Made by a program: the position numbers and the translations under genes | The notes under the pieces: model-generated | Database searches by the model: none | Told to the model about the DNA's origin: nothing | What the model saw: only the letters and a program-made list of their open reading frames with translations | Assembly (NCBI GenBank): GCA_022497155.1 | Contig: MU385716.1 | Coordinates: forward strand, 1,116,001 to 1,180,000 | Length of the DNA stretch: 64,000 bases | From: Whalleya microplaca | Lineage: Eukaryota; Ascomycota; Sordariomycetes; Xylariales; Xylariaceae | Direction: 5' to 3' | Shown here: positions 11,730-22,076 of the stretch, in pieces | Numbering within the stretch: the stretch's first letter is position 1 | How the letters are laid out: the number at the start of each line of letters is the position of its first letter

Positions 11730-13322
11730 ATGGCGTCCGTAAACGCGAGGCCCACGCTGAAGATCGAGACTGGCCAGCAGATGCCTCCTCCATCGAGCAC
11801 CGATAATCCGAGACCGATCCTCAAGGTCAACACCGCGTCACGACAGCCCTCCTTCGCTGCCGACAGCACACCGACGCCGTCTGGGGAGAGTCGGAAGATA
11901 AAGATCAGGCTCAATAGTCAGCCGAGCACACCCGCCGCCACCTCTGCAGCCCCGACCCCGAGTATCACCAAGACCAAAGCCGGCAGGACCTCCAAGCCGA
12001 CCGCCAAACTGACGGAATCAAAGAAGCGCGGCTACGATAGTGACGAAGATCAGCCGCTGGCTGCCTCTCGTCACGAAGCAAATCGCCCCAACAAGATGAT
12101 CAAAATAAGACCCTCGATCTCCAAGTCATCCACCGGCTACACCCATGGCGGCGCGAGCACCCCTATCAGCAGCATCAAGTTTAGACTGAAAGGCGAGCCC
12201 GTCGAACACCGTCCCGGTGATGCCTACGATTCCGAGGCCAGCGACCGAGAGGAGGATCCTGTTCGAGAGAATACCTTCGTGCTTCGTACTATGCCTGGCG
12301 AGTCTACTGAGTACTTGAGGAAAGCCCTGGCAGAAGGGACTATCGGTCAACCCAAGCAGAACGGCGGTGCGGATTTCAACGTACAGTTCGTCGATGCGAA
12401 ACAACGCAGGGCTATGGTGACTATCGATGGTGTTAACTACGCGGCCGTGCTCGTCCGACTCCCCACCATCACTGAAGCTATGAAGACCTGGGACCGCAAG
12501 AATATGATGAAGAATTCCGACGTTAATGAAATGCTTCTATGTTTTGACAAAGTCAGAAACGAAGCCGAGGCCAAGACCATCCCTCTTCCGCCAATGGTGC
12601 TGAAGAATGAGTACAAGTGGCCTCACGGTATCACTCCTCCCATGCACGATGCCGCCAACCGGAGATTCAGGAAGACGTTGTTGTCGGAGAAGCAGTGGCA
12701 GAGCAGTGCTGCCCAGGTCGCCAAGTTGGTCGAGGACGATACCCATTCGTTAGAATCCCGCGCCGAATTCTTGAACGAAGATGATGGCGAGATAGAAGAT
12801 TACGAGTCTGAGGATGCTGAAGGCGAGATTGACCAGGACTACTTCGGAGAGCAGCCTGGCGCCCAGAAAGATGAGATGGACGAAGACGCCGAGGAGGAGG
12901 ACGACTTGCTAGCCATGATGGAGGCTGAGCTTGCCAACAGTGGACAGCAGGATGAGCTGCACGCCAATAATGGCGCCACGCCGGGTGCGCAGTTAGAGGC
13001 TACTACCCCAATGACGCTCGATGCGACGACGCCGGCGGCATTGCAAGAGGAACCCATATCAGAAGAAGACGAGGACGAGTCTGACGACGATGACATCGAG
13101 GACGGAGACGAAGAGGACGAGGAAGTTTTGGCTGCCGAGAGAGAACGCAAGGAGAAACTGGACGCCATCGCCGATCTCAAGAAGTCGTTGGATGACAACG
13201 AGCGGCAACTGTCTGGCGTCTCCATGCCTATGCTGAAGAAGCGACTCCTGACTACGATCGAGAACATCAAGAAGGAGATCGCCGTCAAGAAGGCCGCTCT
13301 TGGCTTGTCTGACGAAGACTAA
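11730..13322 (+). CDS. TAF7: TFIID subunit TAF7 (TAFII55 family)
   Basis: Single exon of 530 codons from ATG 11730 to TAA 13320. Residues ~180-315 form the TAFII55 N-terminal domain: ENTFVLRTMP, YLRKAL, RRAMVTIDGVNYAAVLVRLPTI and the family hallmark TEAMKTWDRKNMMKNSDV. A PHGITPPM motif near residue 298 follows. TAF7 is a TFIID subunit known to contact TAF1. The N-terminal ~175 residues are low-complexity (P, S, T, K). The C-terminal third is strongly acidic with a predicted coiled coil at the end (KLDAIADLKKSLDDNERQL). Length and architecture are normal for fungal TAF7. Antisense serine-rich frames over the acidic part are shadows. Confidence 0.93.
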   Translation: MASVNARPTLKIETGQQMPPPSSTDNPRPILKVNTASRQPSFAADSTPTPSGESRKIKIRLNSQPSTPAATSAAPTPSITKTKAGRTSKPTAKLTESKKRGYDSDEDQPLAASRHEANRPNKMIKIRPSISKSSTGYTHGGASTPISSIKFRLKGEPVEHRPGDAYDSEASDREEDPVRENTFVLRTMPGESTEYLRKALAEGTIGQPKQNGGADFNVQFVDAKQRRAMVTIDGVNYAAVLVRLPTITEAMKTWDRKNMMKNSDVNEMLLCFDKVRNEAEAKTIPLPPMVLKNEYKWPHGITPPMHDAANRRFRKTLLSEKQWQSSAAQVAKLVEDDTHSLESRAEFLNEDDGEIEDYESEDAEGEIDQDYFGEQPGAQKDEMDEDAEEEDDLLAMMEAELANSGQQDELHANNGATPGAQLEATTPMTLDATTPAALQEEPISEEDEDESDDDDIEDGDEEDEEVLAAERERKEKLDAIADLKKSLDDNERQLSGVSMPMLKKRLLTTIENIKKEIAVKKAALGLSDED

Positions 13323-14107
13323 GGAGCTTGGTCGAGTCGAGGTACAGGCTTTCACCCACAAGAAGACATGTCGCAGATCAAGTGACCTAGGTCGTATGGA
13401 ACCTGAGACTTCTGGCAACAGAAGTTGGACAGGATCCCACTGCTTAAGATGGTTCGAACCATCGACTATTCTGACGTATTTGTTGAGCTTGGAAGACACC
13501 CTTTTACGATGTTGATGTACTGTGATAAGGTCTCCTAGATGCGACTAGCAGAAGAAGATTCGTGGGCCACACACGTTTGTCACCATTGTCGGGCATACTA
13601 TCTGGATTTTGTGCACGGAAGAGTTATGGAAGGGGGCTACCCATCTAATATTGAGGCCCTTTGTTTCCGGCATGTCTATGTCCTGGGTCCGAGGAATAAT
13701 ATGGATTTGGTGGAGATCGGAATGGAATTGATACCCAAGATGCAATCGTGGACGAGGTGGTCGATTAAGCATCGCAGCGGCAATAGATGTCTATATTGCT
13801 AGATTAATTCAAGCGCATGATTTTCACATCATCTTTTTCTTCAATTCATCGGTGAAAACCCCTGAAACTTTGCTCTAATATAGGAACCAGGCGGTTATTT
13901 GATATTTCACTTGTATACAGGTCAAATCGTAGATATATGGTACATCTTGGGTATACTCCCATTCCAAGCATCTTTATAGTCATGCTGTCGTTTCTTGGTT
14001 TCTTTCTTCTTTCTTTCTACAGGGGGATTTTTCCAGGGAGCCTCCCACAACCCAACCTAACAACTCAACACACTGGCTGTATGTACAACTCAACCCCTCC
14101 TCCACGA
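13323..14107. other. Intergenic, convergent 3' ends
   Basis: Spacer between the TAF7 stop and the 3' end of the minus-strand mL54 gene. A perfect 16-nt palindrome centred on TTCGAA lies at 13448-13463. It resembles a Pol III B box, but no A box or tRNA fold accompanies it. No coding sequence recognised. Confidence 0.55.
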
Positions 14108-14838
14108 TTACATGCTCTTGAGGTAATTGGTCTCCTTGATCTTGGCCTTCCTCTCCTTCCGCATGGCGCGCCTCAGCTCCTCCCGCGCCGCCTGCGCGGC
14201 CATGGCGCCGGCGACCGACCCGTCCTCGTTGAAGGGCAGGTTGATGGTCTGCTCCTGCAGCGGGATCTTGGGCGCCAGCGCGTCCATGTTGCCGTCGGCG
14301 AGGAGGGCGGCCTCGATCGCGCGCTGGCGCTTCGCGGCTAGCTTCCGCTGTTTCTTCGATTTCGCTGCATTACGCATGGAGAATTAGCCACCTGCCTACC
14401 TACTAGCCAAGACGGAGGGAAGGGGGAAGGGGGAGACGCACAGTACTCGTCGCCGGCCTCCTCGTCCTCGGCCTCGCTCTTCTTCGTCACCGATAGGCAC
14501 GTCCACAGCCAGGCCGGGTAGGCCTCGTCGGCTAGCGCCACCGGGTCCGTTCGGTTCTTGAAGTAGTTCAGCCCCGCTAGGATCGTGCCCTCGGGACACG
14601 ACGACAGCGCGGGCTTCTCCTCGCCGGTGGAGGCGTCGCCGAGAGGCGTGCTGAACACCGGCGTCGTGCTGCTCCCTTCGCTGGAGGTGGAGGTCGGTTG
14701 CGGTGCGGGAGAAGAAGACGGAGCGGGCGATGTGCTCGAGATCGGCCGTATGGAGAGCGGGTGCGTTGCTGCTGATCGTGCGATCGCGACGAGGGGGCGC
14801 AGCGCGGAGGCCCGCTGGAGACACCGCCGACAGATCAT
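14108..14838 (-). CDS. MRPL37: Mitochondrial large ribosomal subunit protein mL54 (MRPL37 family)
   Basis: Two exons on the minus strand: 14838-14442 and 14364-14108. The donor is GTGCGT, the acceptor TGCAG, and the codon TCG is split by a 77-nt intron. The product is 217 aa. I chose the ATG at 14838 because it starts an arginine-rich, acid-free presequence (MICRRCLQRASALRPLVAIA) typical of matrix targeting; the frame is open further upstream. The family signature is GTILAGLNYFKNRTDPVALAD followed by YPAWLW (residues ~97-130). The second exon is a lysine/arginine-rich helix ending in NYLKSM, as in fungal MRPL37. The product is a structural mitoribosome component. It shares orientation with the downstream-coordinate complex I gene, 0.5 kb away. 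Confidence 0.88.
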
Positions 14839-15351
14839 GGCTGGCTTGCTGCTGATTGAGCACTTCGGAGGGAGAGACGACACGGATAGGTAGTTGGTGC
14901 GTAGGTGGAAACGAATTGGCGATGAAGCATGACCTAAAATGCGAGCTCTATAAATTTTGTACGGAGGGTCGGAGCTTTGCGCGCGGATTTGCCGATGTCT
15001 ATCCACCACTCACTAAAGTACTTAACTACAGCTTAGCTGTCGCCTCTATAAGCCATAAATAAACTAAGCATATCCAATACATGTATGCAGAATCACCACA
15101 TGATTGCCATCCACCAGACGAATTTCTACGGATTGAAGTGCAAGGTTTTTATACTTGATGGATTGGATTCTTGGGTATGTACAGTATAGATACGAAGTGT
15201 TCCCGCGAATGCTTCACTGTACGGATATGTGGAGAGCTCTCTCATAGTCCTTATCCTGGCGCATCGTGCCCATTCCAGTTGCGATGTCATCTGATGCCAC
15301 AGGACCTCCTCCTTGTTGTGCCTCAACTCTACTAGAAACATATCTCATCCT

Positions 15352-15791
15352 CTATTTCTTTGAAATGTAGTTCTCTTGCTCGAACATAAATCCCCGTATC
15401 TTGTGGTCCTTGAGTAGCTGGAGGTATTTTTCTGTCATGCCGTTAGTATAAGTATATCTACCACAATTGGCCTGGCTGCTTCTCCGCTAGTATAGATGCG
15501 CGACGCTGAAGCTGTACTACACCAGATAATGGATTTCCTAAGATGCCGTAGCCTGACTGACTGACCTCGTAGAGCACCGCACTTCTCGAGGTGGTTGACA
15601 CCCTCGCGGTAATAGCATTTGCTCAGCTCCTCTCGAACCAACCGGCCCATCATGACCTGCACCCATTGTTCCCTGACAATGGCATCCTGTGCCTGCTTCA
15701 ATCGCTTATTGTCATCGTAGTCGACACCGTCGAAGTTGGGAGGGACGGTCGGCTTCTTGGCCAGAAAGGCCGCGGATTCAGGTGTCGGCAT
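15352..15791 (-). CDS. NADH:ubiquinone oxidoreductase 12.3 kDa subunit (NDUFB10/PDSW-like)
   Basis: Two exons on the minus strand: 15791-15566 and 15431-15352. The donor is GTCAGT, the acceptor GACAG, and the GAA codon is split. The product is 101 aa, the usual size of the Neurospora 12.3 kDa subunit. It starts MPTPESAAFLAKKPTVPP, continues DYDDNKRLKQAQDAIVREQWV and has two cysteines 11 residues apart (SKCYY ... LEKCG) suited to an intermembrane-space disulphide. It ends FEQENYISKK. There is no cleavable presequence, as expected for this accessory subunit of the membrane arm of complex I. The homology to NDUFB10 is from recall of the family. Confidence 0.85.
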
Positions 15792-16310
15792 TGCGATGGA
15801 AGGGAAACCTCCACTAAGGCAAGTGAGTATTCGTTCAAGGTGTCGGGTCAGCCTCCGTCAACGGTGAATCGGGATTGTCGTATGTGGTTGAGTTGAAAGG
15901 CCCGTGGTCTTCGTAATGCAGCTTCGACTGGCCGCGATTGGCCAAGCAATGCAATACCTAGAAATGGGCTAGGATGTCACGTGCTTTCTACCTGGCTGCT
16001 CTGTGGCTGTGTGGGTATTCTGTGTGTCTGTGTGAGGCTAGACATGGTCCGTGCTATCGCGATAACGCTAGGCTCACGCTAATCATTCACCGCCCACCAT
16101 CCCCCACCGGCAAATTGAATTTTTTTTCTGAAGGGTCCTTCCTGATTTTATTTGGGAGCTACCAACCACACTATTGTTCTGCAGAGATTTATATACAGCT
16201 CCTGCACTGACATTTCCATCCCCTCCCTCTTCTCTCCCAATCATTCTCAATCCTTATACACATCTGAATTTGTCTAGTCATTCGTCTATTCATTTCATCC
16301 TCTTGTCATA
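15792..16310. promoter_or_regulatory. Divergent promoter between complex I subunit and NSR1-like genes
   Basis: About 520 bp between divergent start codons. It contains a TCACGTG E-box at 15977-15983, which could bind bHLH or bZIP factors. The part next to the NSR1 start (16200-16310) is C/T-rich, a common feature of highly expressed fungal genes. Confidence 0.5.
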
Positions 16311-17921
16311 ATGGGCAAGGTCAAGCAAGCAAACGGCAAAGCCGCTAAGGCTACCAATCCCCTCTCTGCTGTCAAGAACGCGGGCATCACCAAGGCAGCT
16401 GACTCTCCCAAGTCAAAGTCCAAGAAGATTGCCAAGGAGGTCGCTACCAAGGCCGTAACGAAGAAAGACCTCAAGAAGAAGAAGGTCGAGTCTGAGTCCG
16501 AGTCTGACTCTGATGCCGACTCAGATGCTTCTGATGATTCCGAGGCTGACTCGGATGACTCTGAGGACTCCGACTCTTCTGAGTCCGAGGCCGAGAAGAA
16601 GCCTGCTGCGAAGCCTAAGGCGAACGGCAAGGTCGCTAAGCCTGTCACCAATGGCAAGGCCAAGCCTGCCGAGTCTGACTCTTCCGACTCCTCTGATTCC
16701 TCCGAAGAGGAGGATGCTAGCGACAGCGACAGCGACAGCGACGACAGTGAAGATGGTACCGATGCTGCCAAAGACGCAGTCGCTAAGGCCAAGCCTGCTG
16801 CTGCTGCCGCCGCGAAGGCCAAGGTAGAAGTATGTAATTATCTAGAACTTTGATTGGTTTCTACAATATGCTAACTAAACTCATAGGCTGCTGACAAAGA
16901 CTCGGACGACTCTGATGATTCCGAGGAAGATTCCGATGACTCGGACGATTCTAGCGAGGATGAGGCCGAGGCCGAGAAGAAGCCTGAGCCATCCAAGAAG
17001 CGCAAGGCGGAAGAGGAGGAGTCGACACCGTCTGACAACAACAAGAAGTCCAAGACCGATGCCTCTGAGGATAAGCCCACGACTCTGTTTGTTGGTAACC
17101 TTGGCTGGGGCATCGATGACGATGCGCTCTACGAGGCCTTCAAGGAGTGTGCCGGCTTGAACAGCGCCAGAGTCGTCACCGACAAGAACCTGCAACGTTC
17201 TCGCGGTTTCGGATACGTCGACTTTGACAACGCCGATAACTGCCAAGCTGCTTTTGACGCTATGAACGGCTTCGAGCTCGAGGGTCGTCCCCTGAGACTT
17301 GACCCCTCTAAGCCTCGTCCGGATGACTCCACCCCCAACGCCCGAGCCAACGACCGAGCCAAGCAGCATGGAGATGTAGTAAGCCCTGAGAGCGATACGC
17401 TCTTTGTTGGCAACCTACCCTTCGATGTTGATGAGGAGATGGTGTCGGAGTTCTTTGGCGAAGTGGCCGCAGTCAAGAGCCTTCGACTCCCCACTGATAT
17501 GTAAGTTGTTGTCTCGTGCCATCTTGTGTCTTTTCACTGACAAGCAAATAGGGAGTCCGGAAACCGCAAGGGCTTTGGTTACGTGACCTTTGAGTCTATC
17601 GAGGATGCCAAGACGGTGTTCAACGCGAAGAATGGCGGTTACATCGGCGAGGGTCGTGGCGCTCGTGCTGTTCGCCTGGACTTTGCTAGCCAGAAGCCTC
17701 CCCGTGAGGGCGGCGGCGGCTTCGGCGGCCGTGGTGGCGGCCGTGGAGGTGGCCGAGGTGGCTTTGGCGGACGTGGTGGTGGTCGCGGTGGCGGTGGCGG
17801 CTTTGGTGGTCGTGGCGGCGGTCGTGGTGGCGGTGGCCGCGGAGGTGGACGAGGAGGAGGCTTCGGTGCTTCCGCTCGTGGGGGTATGCAGAGATTTGAG
17901 GGCAAGAAGATCACTTTTTAA
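16311..17921 (+). CDS. NSR1: Nucleolin-like nucleolar protein, two RRMs and GAR tail (NSR1/gar2)
   Basis: Three exons: 16311-16829, 16887-17500 and 17552-17921. Donors are GTATGT and GTAAGT; the first intron has a TGCTAAC branch site. The product is 500 aa. Residues 1-235 alternate lysine-rich and acidic serine tracts (SESDSD-type, CK2-like sites), as in nucleolin, Nsr1 and gar2. RRM1 is at ~237-315 (LFVGNLGWGID, RGFGYVDF) and RRM2 at ~343-425 (LFVGNLPFDVD, KGFGYVTF), both with intact RNP1/RNP2 aromatic residues. Residues ~430-490 are a glycine/arginine-rich tail (GGRGGG repeats), expected to be arginine-methylated. The role is pre-rRNA processing and 40S assembly in the nucleolus. Proline-rich and serine-rich frames on the other strand are shadows of this biased sequence. 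Confidence 0.93.
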
Positions 17922-20402
17922 AGTGACGCAGCCGCACATGATGTTCCATTCTGAGGGCACCTTGACACATACTGGTTGGCTTCGTGGGTTGTCGGCTTCC
18001 AAAACTATAAACTCCTCTGGAGTTGTGGGCTTTGATGGCTAAGCTTCTTCTTGAAGCTGTGATTCACCTGAGGGCTTGACTGGAGGGCAACCTCCCTATG
18101 TGGGTTCTTGAGACTGAGGGCTGAGGGCTTGACCATGGTAGCGCAGTCATTCTGTGGGCTAGTATACGCGCTTCTCCTAAACTACGTGTTTTATGATATT
18201 CGGATTTTCCTCTGTGGGCTCTGTGGGCTTCTAGTCAGCGAAGTTGGGAAGAAACTTCTTATGCTCATGTCAAGTGAGCATCTTGAAGCGGACCAAGCTT
18301 CAATGTTACGAGGGCTTAATGACGGCGTTCGAGGGTATCAAAAGTCATGCAGTCACGTGTGTTTGAACGACTGCTTTTGCTTCCTTTTCTTTGCAGATAC
18401 TTTAATGTTCCGGTGGACAACCTGATCCAGGTGAGTATACCAATGCCTCGTGTGTATTTTTCCAGATTCCCGCATAGCTCTATAGATATGTCGTCGCTGT
18501 CCATAATGCAAGATGCGTTTTGATTTATGGCAAGGATGCTGTTCTATTGCTCTCTATGGCTATAGACAATTCCTACGTGTTTGCAGGTGATTTAGGCGAC
18601 TTTAATCTGACCTGGTAATGCCGTTCCCCCGACACATCACCACCCTGGGATTGATGCAGGATTTCCTGAAATTTTCCGATTCAGTGGGTGCGTAACAGAT
18701 CATCTATGCCTTGCAGTAGCGTCGGTGCCCTGATATGAAAAGGGGGGCCAACTCGTCCTGTTCTCGTCTTGTCCTCGTCTTAGCCTCATCTTGTTCTCGA
18801 ATGTTAGTCGAATGCGAACATGCGATGAGCCTAGAATCCCCCACTACATACATACGTTGAAGGGTGTATGTGCTACTATAGGGTGTTAGGTATGTATACT
18901 AACAGTATCGGCTTGGGTGGGCTTGGGGGTGTGCGACTATTCATTGGAGTGACCAGCTGCAAGTTTCGAGCAAGTTTCCTACACAGGTGGTGGCTGGCTG
19001 GGTGTGCCATAATACGCATGAGCACCGCCCCATGATCTAATGATACGATTGGGACTGATGAGATCAACTGAGGTGCAGTGACAGTGAACGGAACAGCCTA
19101 CAGGCCACAGGCAGGTCATGCAATGCATGACCTCCAGTGTGTGTGCGTGCGTCCAGCATAGAGGACACAACCCACCTACCTAACCTATCTCTTGGTACAG
19201 TAGGTACCAGAATTCGATACGTGCGCAGTCTGAACCTTAATTTGGTAAGTCAACAAATACATAATGCTGTTTTTGAACCTTGTTTTGTTTCGTTTTGGTT
19301 GATGACGTTAGCCTATATTGGTTGAATCCTCTACATGCATGTGTATTCCTAAATGGGACTATGCCCCCTTTATGAACTTTGCAGCTTGATATGGTGTTGG
19401 GTGACTATAAGAGACAGTATGCACATTGGAGATGGGTAAGAGGTAAGAGGTATATATGAAGGTGGGTAGGCAGGTAGGCTACTAAAGGAGGTAGGTAGAT
19501 GAGTGCCGAGATATAAGGTGGGCTCTGGTGAATGCCCAATCGATAAGGTATTCCTGCACCGGCCGTCGTATAAGGGCATTTACTGCGAGTATGTAGCAGC
19601 AGGCAAACCCCGCCTTGCCCACTGTGTTTCAGAGCAATAAGATCTGCCAAGACGCCGTTCCAAATAGACGGTCACTTTCAGACACTTTGGGATATCGTCA
19701 TCGGAGGGGGGCCCCTGCTAGTTCGTAGTTGAGGTCTCACCACCTAACCCACCTGCATTTATTACCGGCACCGCGCCATACGCTTCACAGTGCACGCACG
19801 GTACCTCGTACTCCATCCGTTATCCGTAGTTCGTTCGCTTGCTGCTTGCTTCCATCCATGCTTGCGACATTCCTGCCAACCTGCCTGGCCTGCCTCTCTT
19901 CCCTCATCGCCCAAATTCTACCAGTGGTAGTATAATTATAAGCTAGGGACCTAGTGCTGATGAGGGCTGACGGCCTACTCAATACAAAGAGAACAACAAA
20001 GCCCGTTCAACAAATCCGAGTATACCCACACCGACTCATACGTTGCGTGTGACCTTGACTGGTCTCCCCCCTCGTGCCCTTCTGAGCCCTTCTGCCCCCA
20101 ATCATCCCAATTATACATAGGATAATTATACAGGTGCACCGGGCATCTGTTTCAGTGCCTATCGTGCCTGTGGCTAAGGTTGCCTGTGCCTGCCTGCCTC
20201 CCTCTCTCGGCTGTGTGGCCTCTTCTAAACTAAAGATCGTCCGCCTCCATTCGTTTGGACCGTCTCTATCCCTTCACACAACTTCAATCGTTCGTTGACT
20301 CCGCCCATTGCCCAACCCCGCTGCATTTATACATACTTGGTATACGCAGTTACGCAGGACGCAGTAGAAAGGGGGGAGGATCCGTCCACTAACTACTGCT
20401 TG

Positions 20403-20448
<46 letters not shown>

Positions 20449-20723
20449 CACTACTACCACTACTTCCCGCCCAAGGGCCCAACGCACTGTAGATCAGCGG
20501 ATCCCTGAGTTGTATCGCAGGGTCCTTTCTCGCTCTCTGCTTTGTTGGAACGGGGGACGCGACACTTGTTGGACGGCAAGCGCAATCCCGACTACTCGGT
20601 CGATAAGGCTACTTAATCTTCGACCGTTCTCGGTGCCCTTTACAAGGCCCTTAACGTCCTTTCTCTTCCTCTTGGTTGTCAGGTACCTGTTTCGCTTAAC
20701 AGCACCACCTCGAATCGAGCAAG
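17922..20723. other. 2.8 kb interval without a supported gene
   Basis: The 3' flank of NSR1, then a long spacer with G/T-rich and C/T-rich stretches and several GGTAGG-type short repeats (around 19440-19500). The part from about 19730 is pyrimidine-rich and likely the promoter and 5' leader of the gene at 20724. It contains a CTA microsatellite. Frames here are short and low-complexity. Confidence 0.55.
20403..20465. repeat. (CTA)n trinucleotide microsatellite
   Basis: About 15 uninterrupted CTA units from 20403, then interrupted CCACTA units to 20465. It lies ~260 bp upstream of the start codon at 20724, so it may be in the transcribed leader. A leucine-repeat frame over it is an artefact. 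It is likely length-polymorphic among strains. Confidence 0.95.
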
Positions 20724-22076
20724 ATGTCGAGCCAGAGCGGGCAACGCCGGAACGTTCCCAACCGAGGGACTAATTCCACTGCGATGCGATCTACATCGTC
20801 TGGCGCTTCAGCCCAAGCTTCAGCCCAAGCTTCAGTCCAAGCCTCGGCCCAACAGCGCCAGCGGCATGACGGTCAGTCTTCTCAAATCAGGAAGGATGGA
20901 CAGCCTCTCACGGATGTAGAATCCTGGATTGAAGTATCGTCACACCCGTCCTCTTCGTCGGTGTCGTCCATCGGCGACGAAATCGTTACCACGGGTCTAC
21001 AAGTAGGCTCGTCTTACGACCCTCGACGGCGACGACGCTTACATCCCGAATCCTACGCTCATCTGACAAATCGACAACCCTCTTCTGCTGCCAACCAGAC
21101 TACCCAAGCTAGCGCCAATAGCAGCCAAGAAGAATACGACGAGAGCGAAAGCGAGGAAGATCACGTTCTGACCAGCTCGACCGAGAACATCGCTGCGTCC
21201 CGAGCTGCTCGCAACACCCCCCTGAGACAGGCACAAGCTGCCGACTCTGACTCAAGCGACGACGATGAGAACGCTACCGCACTGGGAAGACGTCCCGCCG
21301 AACCTTTCCGGCCACAGCCGAATGCCTTCTCCCATCCCCCTTCCCATTTAACTCGGCAATCAACTACTTCGGCTATCCCCCAACAACATCCTCGCCGACC
21401 CTCGTTCAGTCAGCGGTCACAAACCCGTGTCGACCGTCGCATGTCTAGTTTCATGTCGCCAAACCATCAGGCCGATAATGATGCCGCGTTGCGTGCCAGC
21501 CTGACGACTCTCCTTAGCTGCGCAGCTGCAGCAAGAAGCCTTCCGAAAGAGGGCGAGAAAGACCTGAAGGAACGAGAAGCTCCGGCAGCTGGCAACCGGC
21601 CTGTCGAATTACGATTCGTTCCAGAGAGCGAGTTGATGGCCCCGGCTCCGCAGCCGCCCCAGGCACGAAGACGCGGTCAGTCTCCCAGGGCAGGATCCTC
21701 AGCGGCTCCATCGCGCGAGGCTTCGGGTGAGAAGATCAAACGCGCCGCGACTCCGACATCGGCCCCCAAATCGCCCCGTGCGACCAAGAAGAAGAAGACT
21801 TCCACAGGGGAGGAGGCTTTAATTAGCCCCACCCTGTTAACGTGGGTAGTCAGTGCCGGCGTCGTGGTGCTAGTCTCCGTCGTCGGCTTTGGTGCTGGCT
21901 ACGTGATCGGCAGGGAGGTTGGCCGCCAAGAGACGCTGAACAGCCTGGGGGCCGCGGGCAACGCGAGCGCGGTGGCCGAGGGAACCAGCTGTGGTCGAGA
22001 GGCGATCAGAAGCTCGGGCGGGACCCTCAGGCGGTTCCGCTGGGGCACGGGCATGGGGAGGAGCGTGGTCGCCTGA
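20724..22076 (+). CDS. Disordered fungal protein with C-terminal transmembrane helix, function unknown
   Basis: Single exon of 450 codons, ATG 20724 to TGA 22074. The N-terminus has an AQAS-type repeat (residues ~27-42) encoded by a 12-bp tandem repeat at about 20804-20852. Most of the protein is low-complexity and rich in S, Q, R and P, with an acidic patch (DSDSSDDDEN). A more ordered segment near residue 250 reads DNDAALRASLTTLLSCAAAARSLPK, which looks like the conserved core. One hydrophobic helix at ~370-394 (LLTWVVSAGVVVLVSVVGFG) carries GxxxG-like spacing. It is preceded by a basic cluster (ATKKKKTS) and followed by ~55 residues with two cysteines. There is no signal peptide. The basic cluster before the helix suggests an N-cytosolic topology. 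I do not recognise a named family. Confidence 0.75.
   Translation: MSSQSGQRRNVPNRGTNSTAMRSTSSGASAQASAQASVQASAQQRQRHDGQSSQIRKDGQPLTDVESWIEVSSHPSSSSVSSIGDEIVTTGLQVGSSYDPRRRRRLHPESYAHLTNRQPSSAANQTTQASANSSQEEYDESESEEDHVLTSSTENIAASRAARNTPLRQAQAADSDSSDDDENATALGRRPAEPFRPQPNAFSHPPSHLTRQSTTSAIPQQHPRRPSFSQRSQTRVDRRMSSFMSPNHQADNDAALRASLTTLLSCAAAARSLPKEGEKDLKEREAPAAGNRPVELRFVPESELMAPAPQPPQARRRGQSPRAGSSAAPSREASGEKIKRAATPTSAPKSPRATKKKKTSTGEEALISPTLLTWVVSAGVVVLVSVVGFGAGYVIGREVGRQETLNSLGAAGNASAVAEGTSCGREAIRSSGGTLRRFRWGTGMGRSVVA

Noticed and set aside
12839..13288. Serine-rich antisense frame over TAF7
   Set aside because: Mirror of the acidic GAG/GAC codons of TAF7; a shadow.
13448..13463. Palindrome containing GGTTCGAACC as a possible tRNA B box
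   Set aside because: No A box at the right distance and no tRNA fold; B-box similarity comes from the palindrome itself.
16295..16822. Serine/leucine-rich antisense frame over the NSR1 N-terminus
   Set aside because: Produced by the acidic-serine codon repeats on the coding strand.
17639..17914. Proline-rich antisense frame over the RGG tail
   Set aside because: Complement of GGC/GGT glycine codons; a shadow of NSR1.
20295..20492. Polyleucine frame
   Set aside because: Read-through of the CTA microsatellite.
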